A stretch of 64,000 nt of DNA from Bombardia bombarda. Lineage: Eukaryota; Ascomycota; Sordariomycetes; Sordariales; Lasiosphaeriaceae. The position numbers and the translations under genes were made by a program. How positions within the stretch are numbered: position 1 is the stretch's first letter; each line of letters starts with the position of its first letter. The stretch is taken from NCBI GenBank assembly GCA_030512295.1, contig JAULSR010000003.1, forward strand, positions 744,001-808,000. The letters are read 5' to 3'. Shown one piece after another: positions 31,974 to 44,879 of this stretch. The notes beneath the pieces were generated by a model. It saw nothing but the letters and a program-made list of their open reading frames with translations. It was not told where the DNA came from and did no database searches.

Positions 31974-32990
31974 GATTGCATTATCGACACGTAGAAAGAA
32001 AAGAAGAAAAACGTTGGCTTCTTTTTTTTTTTTTGGGACGGGCGCGAGACGGGAAAAATGGCCGGCCTGGTTGAAAGTTTCAAGGGACACCTACGTTTTT
32101 GCGCCTGCTAAATGCATGGGGCGCTTTTTTGGCGCGCCAGGGGAGGTTCGACAGCCGACGGGCTCCGGTTCCTAGCTCCAATTGGGAGCCGGGTCGAGCC
32201 AGTTTAGGGAGGTACGGACCTAGCCTGAAACTGAGGCCAGCTGGCAGGTTGCAACTTGTACCGAATACCACGCACTCGCAGTCACCAGAGAGATAATTTA
32301 TCCAAAAATCTGCAAAGTCATACTCAGCAGTATGAGGGGCTGGCAAATCATTCTCAATTCTGTAGGTTTATTTTGGAGATTATCTCGTGGAAATGTTTTG
32401 GTTTGCTCTCTGTGGCAGCCTGGACACGGAGTACTTTGTAGGTTCTTCGATACCTGTGGACCCGGCCGGCAATATACTGTGGTAAGTCTAGGGACGTGTC
32501 AAGAAGGACGGAGCGAGCCGAGTCAATCATTCGGGGCGAAATTTCATGTGGAGACCTCGGGCCGCACCTGTTTTGGCGGCTCCTAATCTTGGTTCTACCT
32601 GTTCAAAGTATCAACCAAAGTCTGGGATCTCAGCAGCACTATTTCAGGTCTTGCTGCTCTTTTGTTCACAAGGGGATGGTAAGAATACTCAGTAAGTGAG
32701 TGATCCACTTTTTGTTTGTTTTGTGTGCAAAATGTAAAATAGTCCTTCACCGATCTCACTGAAGGGCCCCAAATGCCATCACCCACACTACGCACGATGG
32801 TGTGATTTAACTTCGGTATGATTTAACTTCGGTATCCATAGTACCTTGTCTCCTTGAATTCTGAGCTATTGAGCAGTAATGTATTCTTCCATCATCGATT
32901 TTGATCGCTGATCGCTGTGAAGAATACTAGTCTAAACTTGTACATGTCGGACGTTGACTGCTTCTATGCCACTCCTTAGGTTTAAGGTAT
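31974..32990. other. Spacer; no gene seen
   Basis: ERJ5 promoter side (with a T run near 32021-32033) and 3' side of the next minus-strand gene. Short frames only, none with a domain. Confidence 0.5.
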
Positions 32991-34589
32991 CTAGTCCGGC
33001 CCGGTGGGGGGTTTGATGCTGACAGCCAACTGGGCTGTGGACAAGGCAATCTGCACAATGGACAGAACAATAGTGAAACCACCCACGATTAACACCACCC
33101 AGAATGTGTACCACTTTGGCTTGTCTCTCCTATCTCTCCACAACGCCCAGAAACCCCTAGGTCTCTGCCGCAGGTTGAACTCTTGTAGAATAAGCAGCCG
33201 TGGTCCTAGGAGCGGAAGGTCGGCGGATATGCTGTATTCGTCTTGCTTTCGGAGATGATTGCTGCCGATATATCTGCAGGGCTGCGGCCACAGGCTTCCG
33301 GGCAGGTTTTGGATCTCGGAGCTCCTTGTTCGCTTCCCACAAAGAATTTCGAGGAGGGGGTCCGCAGATATTTTATCTTCCGCTTTCGACGCTTTCTTCA
33401 TGATCTTGTAGAAGAGCTTCCTGGATGCATGTTCTTGCCCAAATAAAATTCTGTACGAGATAAGTACTTCTTGCCTGAAACGGAGCCACACTTTTGCCGT
33501 TCTCTCGGACGATGGGAAATAGTTGCGCATAATACTGGTTGGATAAGGTATCTATTAGGACATGGTTGTTCTTCCATAGGTACCGTAGTTGTGGATAATC
33601 TTAGGTAACTGAAGTACTCACTGATCAAATATGCAGTCCGCTTCTTTATCCAGACAGCTCAAAGCACAGAAGGTTGGAAGCCGGAAGATGTAAAGTGTTC
33701 TTGTTGCCGGAATGAACAGGAGGTGGCAGCTCAGCAAGGTAGTCCATTCAATTGTAACTTTGCCGAACTCACTCAGCATGGAATAGCTGATGCTGGAGAC
33801 GTAAATAATGTCTGATTGAGTGTTGATTTGGTTTTGTTCAGTATTCAATGAGCGGCTGAACTGGGGAATAAGTTGCGACTGGCAGAACTCCCGCAAAAGA
33901 GAGCAGATTGGCCGTCTAGCGCTGTCCAGGCGCTGAGGAGACGGGATGTTTATACATCCATCAGGAAATTTGGCTTCGAAACAGTCGTTCCGAGTGGTTT
34001 TGGGCACATCAAACAGAAGTGTGGCCCATGCAATGACGTAGAAAAAGGCTTGCCGTCGGGGCCCTCTCAGTGTTGTTTGAGCCACCATATTATTCGGATT
34101 TGACTGGTCCAAGAGCTCTAGGACTTGATCGATGCTCGGGTTCTCAACCGTGGTAGCTGCCTGTTTGATCATATTAAACATGTCTGACACAACATCAACC
34201 GCTCTTTCGGAGAGTCCTCCGATACCAGGACTTTGCTGAATGCTATCAACCAATTGTTCCAAATGAGGACCAAGTTGTTCGAATTGATCTCTTAGATGAT
34301 CAAAGTATGTCATCAGGCCTGGCCATCTCGCTAAATGGCTGACTTCCAGCCCAAAGAGTGCTTTCGCAAGACGCTGTACCGATTCATTTGGGACTTCCAT
34401 CAAAGGTATTTGCTGACTGGAAGATGATGATGTTCCCGCTGAAACGACGGCCGCCTTATTCCATTGCAATGCGGCAAACCGATTGCCGAGGATCCACTGC
34501 GTCAATGACTGAACCAGATGTCCAGGTTAGCGACATTACTATAAATGGAATGGCCCTATGGATACGAGGAGTTAGGTATTTACCTTCAT
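32991..34589 (-). CDS. Fungal protein with C-terminal membrane helix, function unknown
   Basis: Exons (minus) 34584-34589 (MK only), 33622-34508 and 32991-33534; introns 75 nt (GTAAAT, CTAAC) and 87 nt (GTGAGT); 478 aa. No ATG exists in the frame of exon 2, so the two-codon first exon is needed. The N-terminal half is helical and hydrophilic (QRLAKALFGLEVSHLARWP); the C-terminus has Arg-rich residues followed by a single strong membrane segment (WYTFWVVLIVGGFTIVLSIV) about 35 residues from the end. Similar tail-anchored layouts are common in hypothetical proteins of Fusarium-like fungi. I do not recognise the family. Confidence 0.65.
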
Positions 34590-36115
34590 TATTCTGTAAA
34601 AGTACCTATATACGGCTTACTGATAAGATGGATGCTTGTTGAAGGCCTGACATTCGCAATCAACCTAGGTCCTGAAGTCGGAATCAGTGGCGATAACGCT
34701 AAGTAAGCCTGTTAAGGTACAAAAGAGTAGCAAGATGCAAGATGGATGCAAAATTTAGGTATCTAAAGGTGAAGTACCTAGAAATGAAAATCTCCCCATA
34801 GACATCGACAGCATCAGGTACTACCCGAGAAATGCATGCTGGGGTGAAAGCATCGGTTCCGTTCCATTTACAACATCGGATACTCCAAGCTAGTATTCTA
34901 TATACTAGTTTCACCAACGGTGGGGCTGAGGAGTTCTCGGTCTGAATCGAATGCTGCCTGGCGGCCAAAATGAGCCACGGCGCTTACGTAGGTATACCAC
35001 CAATAGCCCATGGAATGAAAACTGTATCTACCTACCTACCTACCTATCACCTAGTAAGTAGGTTTTCCCCATGGTCAAGTTGATCCCTTCACGAAAGTAA
35101 CTAAGGTAGGTAATCAAGAGATGCGCGTCACAGAACAAACTCACATGGTGACGAACATAGCTACTACTTATAAATTTAGAAGCGCTTTCGAGCTGTTTCC
35201 ACTACGCGATGCCAGAGTCTTCTGACATGCATCAATCAAAGCTTGGAAAGACTGCAAACATCTGAGACGTACAAACAAGGAGTCAGTCAGCAACTGAGAG
35301 CAAGACATGGTCGTTCGCAAAAGCTAGTGAAATTCCATAGTCCTATAGCGATTGGCCGGGCTGTTATGTTCTGCATGTGCACGGCACTTTGTTAATTCGG
35401 ATTAGCTGATAAGGGAAGTCCTTTGGTGGTCTCTTTGCCCGGATTGATAGTCCATTATTGAACCCTTTCTTGGAACCCCGCAGGAATGTTCATGTAGTGC
35501 TACAAGACCGCTGGAGCAGGCGCCCAATCATGCAACCTGAGCCTATCAGACGAGAAGATCACAAGGCACGGAGGGAGGACGGTTCGGTATGTTCAGCTTC
35601 CGAGTTCTCCTTACGTATGAAAGGCTAGAATTACGATAGGCTACGAGCTGCTGGTTGGTCGCCTTCTCCTCTCCGTGAGACAAATGCTTCACCGGTCGCT
35701 TCAAGTACATAAAACGGGGGATTGCGGGGGGTGTGAACCACCAGAGCCTCCAGTCGTTATTCGTAATCTCATGCACTCCTCATTTTGGTCCGCAATAGCT
35801 AGGTACCTATGTATGGGGGTGTTGGAAGGGGAGGGGCGGGGAAATTGTGCAAGAGGATAACGGGCGCATTGCGTTTTCAGATGCAGGATGTGCTCCCATG
35901 ACCAAGAGTTCTTAAATATCCCAGTCATTCGAGTTTTCTCCTACTCGAAGTAGAACATAACAGGCATCCGCTTCATAATCAGAAAAGTTCATATTGTCAA
36001 GAACGAAACCTATTTTCCTTCATAACCAAGTCAACTTCCACCCTGTCAAGCGTAAGTTTCAATTGACCCTAAAGCGGTGGACATCACTAATATTCCACCT
36101 CCAGAAATCACCGCA
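34590..36115. other. Spacer with ACCT repeats and the 5' leader of the 36116 gene
   Basis: No domain-bearing frame. Contains an ACCT run at 35028-35046. At 36050-36105 a GTAAGT...CTAAT...CTCCAG segment reads as an intron in the leader of the small gene that follows. Confidence 0.45.
35028..35046. repeat. (CCTA)n microsatellite
   Basis: Four to five perfect CTAC/CCTA units. The same AGGT/ACCT tetramer recurs at 36671-36693, 50037-50050 and about 55985. Confidence 0.8.
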
Positions 36116-36340
36116 ATGTCAACCTCTGACGAAACGCGCAGCCAGCCCTGGAAGTCCTGGTACGGACTTGTCGACAAGACTGCGACGAATATGACATTGT
36201 CTGTTTTCCCAATAATCCAGGCTGGGAACGGCGGCGCCCCGGTGAAGAGGTGGATCAAGCCTGATGAGTTGGATGGCAGCGTCACCTCCAAACTCGCACC
36301 AGTTGCGGCGGATTCCAAGAACAATAGGAGCACAAAGTAG
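36116..36340 (+). CDS. Small 74-aa protein, function unknown
   Basis: Single coding exon; the start is chosen as the first ATG after a probable leader intron (donor GTAAGT at about 36051, acceptor CCTCCAG at about 36105). An upstream in-frame ATG at 36077 lies inside that intron. The protein (SQPWKSWYGLVDKTATNMT, then FPIIQAGNGGAPVKRW) is hydrophilic, without signal peptide or membrane helix, and its even composition is protein-like. No family recognised. Confidence 0.5.
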   Translation: MSTSDETRSQPWKSWYGLVDKTATNMTLSVFPIIQAGNGGAPVKRWIKPDELDGSVTSKLAPVAADSKNNRSTK

Positions 36341-37061
36341 ATACTACTAAAGTAGGCGGTGGTTACTTACTGGTTGTGCTGATGATCGATTGAGATGTCA
36401 ATTTTACTGAGGGATTTTGACGGATCTTCAAAGTGAAAGAATATAGGACCTGATAGGCACCCAGGTAGTTCAAAGACGGTATGAACCGCGATATACATGG
36501 CCTGTCTAATACGTCCCCTGATAAACGTTATCGTCCTCCAGTGGTGTGTCTTGCCAATCTAAAAATAAGGGAAGTGTAATTTCGATATTTGTTGCCGAGG
36601 TTGGTTGGGTGCGGGCAATTCCGAGCGATGCTGCCTGAAGGTGATCAAGTTTCAGTTATCGGTAAGGTAAGGTAGGTAGGTAGGTAGGTACCTGAAGTAC
36701 CTAGGTACTGCCGATCTCAATGTTCTATTTGAGGGGGGGGGGGGGGGGGGGCTACAAAGCTATCGTCGGTACTAATCCATGGGAGCACCTCACCTCACTC
36801 GCAAACCCACAGCCTAGCTACAGCATTGGTCAATAAGTCTGCCAACACTCCCACCTTTCTCCCACGAACTGGGTGTTAGCAGACTTATCGAATATTATTA
36901 TAGCTACGTATCTACATATTGGCTTAACCAGTTGGGTGTCTTATATATGGGCAATGCATGCATCTATCCGTGTCTATTTCCACGCGCTCAAAATTGCTTC
37001 CCCTCCTCTAGCCTAGAATTCTTACATCTCCAGTGACAACCCTTTCCGCCACCGGTTTCCA
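36341..37061. other. Spacer with G19 homopolymer and AGGT repeat
   Basis: No gene seen. Holds an AGGT run at 36671-36693 and 19 consecutive Gs at 36733-36751; the last part is the promoter of the CmcJ-type gene. Confidence 0.55.
36733..36751. repeat. Poly-G tract (19 G)
   Basis: Nineteen consecutive G residues, the longest homopolymer of G/C in the window. Its length is likely unreliable. Confidence 0.9.
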
Positions 37062-38128
37062 ATGTCGACTGCAAAAGCCTCATCTCCTGTAGGAGACACA
37101 GTAACGACGATTCCGTTTCTTGCCAGAGATGATATCTATAAAACCGAGAAGCCTTACGGTGCCGACTTTCCTGTTGACAGCATCAATGGGGCCCAATCCG
37201 CGAATCACAGGTTTGACTTTCGGTCCGTCAAGATCCATGACGTGAAGTTTGCCCAGGAGGATCTTGATCTTGATAGAAATGGGGCCTGTTTCATCAAAGC
37301 TGAGACTTCTCTCAAGGGTGGAGATATCGCCGCTTCAGAAACTGCTATGGGGCGCTACGTCACGGAGATCACAGCCATTCTACAGAAAGCGTTCCCACAC
37401 TATGTGGAGGTAAGGATTCTCGACCATCAAGTCAGTGATATTAGCGCCCCTATATTTTCTTAGCATCCCTGTGGCTTGTGTACTAATTAATTCTCAATCA
37501 GGTTCGTAAAAGGTCTCCAGAGTTCCCGAATGGCTACGGAGCAAAGGACGAGTTTGCTCAACCTGCCGCACTGCCCCATACAGACTTCTCCGTGAAGGGG
37601 GCGCATATGCACATGGAACACGTATTCCCTGGTCAGAGCAGTATCTTTGAGGATCGAGATTTTGACTTGTTGAAGTGAGTCTGACATATATTCACCAACA
37701 TGATATACAGTCCGTCACCGTTGCTACCTTACTCACCCGAACCTTACAGTGTCTGGCGAGTTCTGAAGGGGCCAAACAATGACTGGCCTCTAGCGGTCTG
37801 TGACTTTATGACTGTGGACTGTGAAAATGACACCACAAGCAATGATGCCCTTCACCCCGACCGGTTTGGAGAGAATTGGCTACTTTATTACAACGAGAGT
37901 CACCAGTGGTATTACATGAGCGGAATGGAAGAGGACGACTTGATCGTCTTTCGCAACACAGACTCCAAGGGTCTTCGTTCCCGTCCGTCTCTTCGCTCAA
38001 TTTGAACTGCTATCTATGTGTTTACTGATGATGACATAGGATGCTTTCATGCCGCATTCGATAATCCTCATACCAGCGGCGATCCTCGAGAAAGTATTGA
38101 AATGAGAGTTGTGGCGTTCAGAGATTAA
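37062..38128 (+). CDS. CmcJ/NvfI-family oxidoreductase
   Basis: Exons 37062-37409, 37502-37674, 37750-37970 and 38040-38128 encode 276 aa, the usual family length (about 270-300). Family members (bacterial CmcJ, fungal NvfI and AsaB) take part in hydroxylation or methoxylation steps of secondary metabolism. Diagnostic stretches: HTDFSVKGAHMHMEH, the WRVLKGPNNDWPLAVCDF box joined from exon 2 by LLN|VW, and QWYYMSGMEEDDLIVFRN followed by GCFHAAFDNPH. An alternative acceptor at about 37710 would insert 13 residues before VWRVL; the later acceptor matches the family better. No other biosynthetic gene lies next to it, so the substrate is unknown. Confidence 0.82.
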
Positions 38129-39065
38129 AGTTATTTCGAGGTACTAGTCTAAGCAGGCAGTAATTGCATTGGCAACGATTCAGTGGCCTGCACGAATGCA
38201 GGGGACTACTTTTCAGGTACACCGTTCCTCTGTTATAGGAGCGATACATCATTTCACAATTTGCGCGTGTGGTGATTGACATTGAGGAGTAACTTTATGG
38301 ACAAAGCTCTGTATATGACTGGGCGTGGCTTGGTTTGTGACTCTATGTGACTTGCATCGTGGCCACCTTTTGTATGTAAAACTTACGTATTTAACTGTAA
38401 CATATGGCCTGACCGGAATGTGAATAAAGACGGAAATGCGATGTAAATACCGAGGTAGATGACATTAGTGGCGTGGTCATCTGATAGATACACAAATTGG
38501 TGCGTTGGGAAAGGGGTCAGTCGGAAGGTCCTGCATAATAATTAGGTGTGTAGTAGGATGTATAGATTGGTGACACAATTGGATTGCCTGCTCAAATCAG
38601 CTTTCGTCGATCGTCCCACGTTGTGGCTTAGCTACCTGAATGATTGAGAATTTCCTGGCTTTCTCCGGGTTTCCAACCTCCCTAGAAATGAAGTAACCAT
38701 CAGAATATTGAAGCCGCGCACACCTGCAGATGGACCAGGATCCGCCTTGGCACTAAAATGCTTTGGTTGGGAATTGTTGTAGAATCTAAGAATGGGCCCT
38801 ACTGGCCAGGCCAACAGCCAAATACTAGATACCTACCCAGTACCTATGTACATGTACATGTACCTACACTGGATGCTTTCTCCCCTCTTTTGGTGGGTGG
38901 TTTGCACCTGCCTTCAGCACTCACGTTGCACCTTCTCGCACAAGGTGGGCACGTCCCCACAAGGGAGGGTTAGTCTCCGCCCGCCCACAGCTGCCGTCGA
39001 CAGCTTTGACTTGAATTCTTCTAGTCATCCTTCCAATCCAAGCACTACAGCTCTCCAGGCCTTCA
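38129..39065. other. Spacer; no gene seen
   Basis: Promoter side of the NLR gene. Contains alternating TGTACA repeats at about 38843-38865. No domain-bearing frame. Confidence 0.5.
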
Positions 39066-42000
39066 ATGGAGCTTTCTACGGATACAGACGTGTATGCTTG
39101 CCCACACACACCTTTCTGATGGATCCTCGTCTTTACTTACGCAAATTGACTTCTGCAGGCACGATACCTATCTGTCCCACTGGGGCAAGAGCTTGGACGG
39201 TCTTCTGAGACAGCTTGAGCCCCATGATGTCGAACAAATACGCACCGTGACTGATTCTCGGCAAATCCGCAGCCTTTTGGCAGACCCTGTACGGACAGGC
39301 GTCGTCCTGCCCTCCCTGGAGCATTTCGAGCAGTTCGTTGACTGTTTTATCTCGAGCTTTGACCCTCGAACAAACTCGTTTGCCATATGGGGCATGATTC
39401 ACCTTACGCTAAAGGTGAGCTACATTATTACCCAGGGGATTTTGGCCACGCCTTTTGTCCCTAGTCTGTATTCCACCCTGTTCCTTCCGGACTGCGACGA
39501 ACGCTGACTACCATGTTCGAAATAGCTGGCGTCCGATGCGACAGATGGAGTTACCCAAATTGCAGATATGATGAGACGACTAGGCCTGAGATTAGAGCTC
39601 TTCAACGCCTGCACCAAAGGACCCGGCGGAAGTTCCAAGCAGATGAAAGAGGCTTACTTGGAAGTCTACATCGACTTGGCCACATTCTTTACGGCATGCA
39701 TCCGCTTTTTCCGACACGATACAGCTATGATCTCGCCCGGATGGAATGAGAACCATAGCGGACGCTGGAGTCCCCTTTTGAAGGTCTACAATGCGTCGTT
39801 AACAAGTATCAACGACAGATTTGAGCACGTCAGCGTGCTGACTCGGCTACTCAAGGAAAATACCATGGTGAACGATTTCCAAGGGCAGCAGTCCCTGCTG
39901 TCCCTCTCCCCTGCAAACTTTACCGAAGTTGCAAAGTTGCCATGTGTGATGCTTCCAGCTGGGAGAGGTTCACGATATTACAACAGAGATGGTATCACAT
40001 CCAAGATTGATAGTTTCTTTTACCCTGCTTCGGGTGAAAGAGCTTTCAGATCTATTGCGCTGCACGGGATAGGGGGCGTGGGAAAGAGCCACGTCGCTCT
40101 CAAGTACGCTCACTTGAAAACAAGTAACCAAAGTATCGATGTCGTCCTGTGGTTTCACAGTGAGACGGATCCTTCGCTGGCCCAGAGCTTCACAGATGCT
40201 GCCCTTGCGCTGGGCCTTCCTGGGATTGGCAGAGACAGACATCTAGAGAATCGAATCATTCTTCACAGCTGGCTTCAACAAACGAGTAAGCATTTTCTTC
40301 CTTTCTACAGCTTCATGATTGGTTGATCGATTCATAATACTGGACTGGGCGACGCTGAAACTGTATAACTACCAGCGTGCACGTGGCTTTTGGTGTTTGA
40401 CAACGCCGAAAATCAAGATCTGCTGCTTGAGTACTGGCCAAAGGCATGCGCTAGAGGCTCGGTCTTGATTACGACCCGAAATAACACGATGCAATTCCAT
40501 CCAGCAGATGCTGGTATTGAAGTCCCTTCGTTCGACCCTGGTGCCGGATCTAACCTGCTGTTTCACCTTCTCCGTATGGATGTCATCGACGACTTGAGTG
40601 GGGATGAGGAGAGGTCAGCCTTGAAGTTGTCGCAGCAGCTCGATGGACACGCTCTTGCTCTCTCCTTCATCGCCGGGCTCATTCAGAAACGATCATGGAG
40701 TATCCAAGAGTTTCTCTCCGTTTACGAGAAGAACAAGCGTGGGGTTCATGGGCCAAGACAGCCTAATGCGCTTTCGACGATCTGGAAGCTATCTTTTGAG
40801 TCGATGAATAAAGGGAGCGCCGCGATCCTGGGCATTCTGTCGTTTATCCACCCCGATGAAGTCCCAGAGGAGATCTTCACTAAGGCCAGCCCGGACTCCC
40901 TACCTCCGCTTCTTGAGCACTGCACAGATGAGATGGATTTCTTTGACCTCGCTGACCCATTGCTGGAGCTATCTTTGGCGAAGAGAGACAAAGATGCCAA
41001 AGCCTTCTCCACGCATCGCTTGGTGCAAACCCAGTTCAGATACCATCTCGCCACGCAGGGCCATCGTCAGGAGGCTTTTGACCAAGCAACCAAGCTTCTT
41101 TTTGATGGCTTCGGTCTGTACCAGGATCAGCTATACGAAAAGTGGTCTCGCTGTCAAGTCTACATACAACAGATTCTGTCCCTCAAGAATAACTACAAGA
41201 AGGAAACGGACGAACTGGAGCCGCTCAAGCCAACCCTGAAGTTCTGCTGGCTTCTTCGCAACAGTGCCCGATACCTACTAGAGACGGCAGACTATGTCGA
41301 GTTGGAAGATGTGTTATCGGTAGCCAAGTCGGCCTTTGACAAACTTACGAATGCGGAACGTGAAGAAGGAAGCCTGGTACTGGCTGGCATTCAAAATATC
41401 ACTGGCTTGCAGCGGGTTCATCGGGGCTCGTTTGACCGTGGTTTGATGCACATGCGAGAGTGCAACAGGATCCAATCGGAACAAAAGGTTATTGACCTCA
41501 TAGGGCTGAGCTGGAGCGAGGTGAATATCAGCAATATCCTGGCCTCGGCGTGCGAGTTTGACGAGGCACTCCAGTGGCTGTTGAAGGGCGAACGGACGAG
41601 GAAGAGCGCCAGAGACGATGACGACGGAAAGGGCGTCCAAAGTGCTGACTTTGTGATTCAACAAAACATTGCCCGTGTCAATGTCTTCCTTGGAAGGTTT
41701 GACCAAGCGCAGGTCCAACTGCAAGCGGCCATTGACGGGTTCGAGAAGTTGCGAGATTGGGGGATGCTGGCCTAGTAAGTTTGGAGCCCTAGAAACGGAT
41801 AAGATGATACCCGACGAAAGTGATTACATGCTGACACTAGGTGTACTTTCCTGCAACTATAGCACAGTGTTTATCGTCGGGCTCCTCGAGAGGAAGAAGA
41901 ATAACTATGCGGCCGCCAGGGAGGCTTTCCAAGAAGTTGAAAGCGGTTGGCTAGCAGGCGGCGGCCAAAAAACACACCACTTCTATGGAGCTTGCCTGTA

Positions 42001-42449
42001 CAAGCTCGGGTGTGTTGCGAATGACCTCGGCGAGACGGATGTTGCCATGTAAGCCCCCGATATAAACTGGATTTTTACTTTCCCCATATCCGTTGATTTA
42101 GCAACGCTAACACCGGCACTCCTTAATTAAAAGTGAGCACCTCGAGAACGCGCTGGTTGTGACCAAGATGAAGGAAAATGTAATGCCGGGCGACTACGCT
42201 CGTGTCTTACACAAGTTGGCTGAGATTTTGAAGAAAAAGCCAGGCCGTGAGGTAGAGGCTGCCGAAAAGAGCATTGAAGCGTTACGAATACGAATGGGCA
42301 GAAAGCCCAGCATTGAGAGCTCTGCGTCAGCTTCAAGTGACGGTAACAGCTGGTCGATAATTTCTGAGCGCGAAGACGAAGATGAAGGCCAACATGATGA
42401 TTCTGATGAGAAACCTTACGACGAGATGGTCTATATTCTGTGGCGCTGA
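39066..42449 (+). CDS. NLR-like STAND protein (DUF7708, NB-ARC-like, TPR-like)
   Basis: Exons 39066-39091, 39159-39414, 39526-40285, 40376-41774, 41863-42048 and 42134-42449; introns 67, 111, 90, 88 and 85 nt, with GTATGC, GTGAGC, GTAAGC, GTAAGT and GTAAGC donors; 980 aa, uninterrupted. Residues 1-260 are helical; FAIWGMIHLTLKLASDA and YLEVYIDLATFFTACIRFFR match the fungal DUF7708 pattern. The P-loop HGIGGVGKSHVALKYAH is near 275, Walker B TWLLVFDNAEN near 350, then GSVLITTRN (RNBS-B-like). From about 560 the sequence is helical repeats with TPR character (FDEALQWLLKGE, FDQAQVQLQAAID). The C-terminus is acidic. STAND proteins with this layout act in fungal non-self recognition and programmed cell death; that role is inferred from architecture only. 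Convergent with the ankyrin-type gene, 257 bases away. Confidence 0.85.
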
Positions 42450-42706
42450 GGAACCGGAAATACTTGCTAGTGGTCTCGTTTTCATAAATCGTTTCAGTTT
42501 TTAGGAGTATGAATTCTCTATTGAGCTTACCGGGTCAGTCAATGTATTTGTAGTCCTCGCATACTTAGGACTATTACTACAGCACACATCCATTCAGCCA
42601 AGCATATCCCTCTTTCCTTGTCTATGTCACTATTTCTCCCTCGAGGCCTCCCAGTCAATCGATCAGTCCTCCCAAGCACCTGGGATAAGGAGCGGAGGAT
42701 CTTCAA

Positions 42707-44879
42707 TCAAGGTCCAGAAGTCCCCGCGAACACCTCCACGAGGGGATCCCATATAATCACCCAGTCTCCGGGTTGCGGGCCATATGTGAAAGTCATGAAA
42801 GCAGCCTTGTCCTTCCCCCACCGTGTCCACCGGCCGTCGCAAATCGCACCAATTTCCATGAAATGTGCCATCTCCGCCTTCCCATATTCCATCAGGTCTA
42901 CTCCACAAGATTGCAGATCTTCAAGGTAGTACCTGACAGCTTGTTGTAGACCTGTTTGCATTTGCCCTCTCTTGTTTCGCCATAACAGGTCAGTGTAGTA
43001 GCAAAAGCATACTAACCCTACAGTCAACATAGAAGTGGGTTTCGTAAGTCTTGTAATGGGAAATGCTGGGGATAAAGCAAAGACGGCGTCTCGTAGCATC
43101 GCCCGATACTCTATCCACCGGCTCAGAAGTATTTCGTGGTGTTCAGGGGTGAAGTTTCGAGATAGGAATAAATGTTGGTAATATGATGCACTGGTCTCGA
43201 AATAAAGATTCGATATTACCGCAAAGGTGTGAGAATATTGAAGGTCGTTGGAGCAAAACTGTTGGTCGTCCGGTCGTAGCATGCGCCTGAATACCGCTGG
43301 GTCGAACAGTACTTTTCGGGAGCAATGCTTTGTGGCCAAGTGGAATCTTTGCTCCAAGCCCCATTTGTGAAAGTCCGGTATCCTATCCGCCAGGTACCAC
43401 TCGAATGTCTCGGCGTTGGTCAAAAAGAAGCCGGGTATATGGTCCTCATCGTATTCACCGTATGTGCTATGTGAACATAAAAGTCGATGAAGCTTGATCC
43501 GATCCTGTAAAGTCATCATGCTCCAACTTTCCTGAGTCATGTACCAGAGTGGTGTGTAACCACCCGAGTCTGCCACCACAGCATTAAGCCCCATGTCCAT
43601 CAGTTTCTCAAAAGTTTCGGGGCTCTCAGCATGTACTGCGTACTATTCGCGGGATTTATCAGCATGATGTTATCAGAAGTCGAGATCCAAGATTGAAGAC
43701 GAACTGACGTGGAGCAGAGTACGACCCCTTTTATCAAACATAAACGGTGATGCCTGACCCCCAGCAAACAGTTCGAGCAGTTCTGACAGATTGCCATGAA
43801 AAGCGTACTTGAATACTGGGGAGTCTTCGGGCATCGTGATGTATTGTCTCAGGCAAACATCCCAGCCTGAGCTCGCCACGGATACCTGGAGGTCCCATGC
43901 TTTATCCAATAGCCACCGGGGAGGACTGAATCGAATTCGATATTCTTTTTGGAACTTGTCAGCGTCCGATACTGTCGTAGAGTACATCTGAAGGTTGTGT
44001 TGCCAAAGAGGCAGCACATGTGTTTTTGCGCTCTCGTCACAGACACTATTGTCACACCTTCCTGAAGTATTGGCTGGGTACTTACTGGTGGTTTTGGATG
44101 CAGATGAGACTTGGCCGTCCGATTGTTTTTGCTCAACGGCAAACAGTCCGAGCCTGTCTTGCATGCGCCTCGTTTGATGCTTTCCTTGAGACTGATGGGT
44201 GACTGGTCGAAGATTCGAGCTTTTGAAGGGCGGAGGCAATTCGCTCGTGGCTACCCGAGCCTCTTGAAGTTTAGACCACGTCTCAGAATCATCCAACGGT
44301 GGCATCTTTGCTGTAAGAGCATTGGCGACTTCTGTGGCAATCAAGTGTGGTTGCCGACTTATCATTGTCCTAGGGTTTCTTTCAGTACGCGTCACTATTT
44401 ACAAGGTAAGGGCAAGTTCGTTTCCTTGTTACTCACTCCATGTGAATTTGATGCGCAAGACCCAGAATCTGCGCAGTCCGCTGGAGCCTGATTTCATACT
44501 TTTCGAGCGTGTCCTTCTTCAGCACAACCACCATTTTGGCGGTCAGCCTCTTTCGTCGCCTGGACGTCTCGATATCCGCGGCCAGGTCTTGGACAAGCTC
44601 CTCCAAGTCGGTGAACACTTTATGAAACTGCCTCATCGACGTGGACTGGAACCCCGGTGCAAAAGTACCAGAGGCCTCGCCAGCACCTGACGAGTCCCTT
44701 TCCATTTCCAGAACAACTGCGCTGAGGGTTTCTAGGTGGGTTATTGTGTATTCAATTGTTTCGGGAACATCCTGGACCTCGCGCCATAGATTTCGCAGCT
44801 TGAGGCCTTGTTTCCAAACCGACTCGACCAGTTGCACGACGGCAAAGCCGCCGGCCATGATACCAAGGACCTCTGCCAT
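42707..44879 (-). CDS. Ankyrin-type protein with fungal STAND N-terminal domain
   Basis: Exons (minus) 44437-44879, 43709-44369 and 42707-43642; introns 67 and 66 nt (GTGAGT and GTCAGT donors); 679 aa, intact. The start is the ATG giving MAEVLGIMAGGFAVVQL, the usual opening of the helical N-terminal domain found on fungal STAND and ankyrin proteins; an ATG 17 codons upstream is in frame. A middle Cys/His patch (GRCDNSVCDESAKTH) may bind zinc. Ankyrin-like helices follow (SELLELFAGGQASPFMFDKR, then TLLH|YAVHAESPETFEKLM and GLNAVVADSGGYTPLW). The C-terminal 250 residues are helical without a recognised domain. Lies beside the NLR gene, in keeping with a recognition role. Confidence 0.75.
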
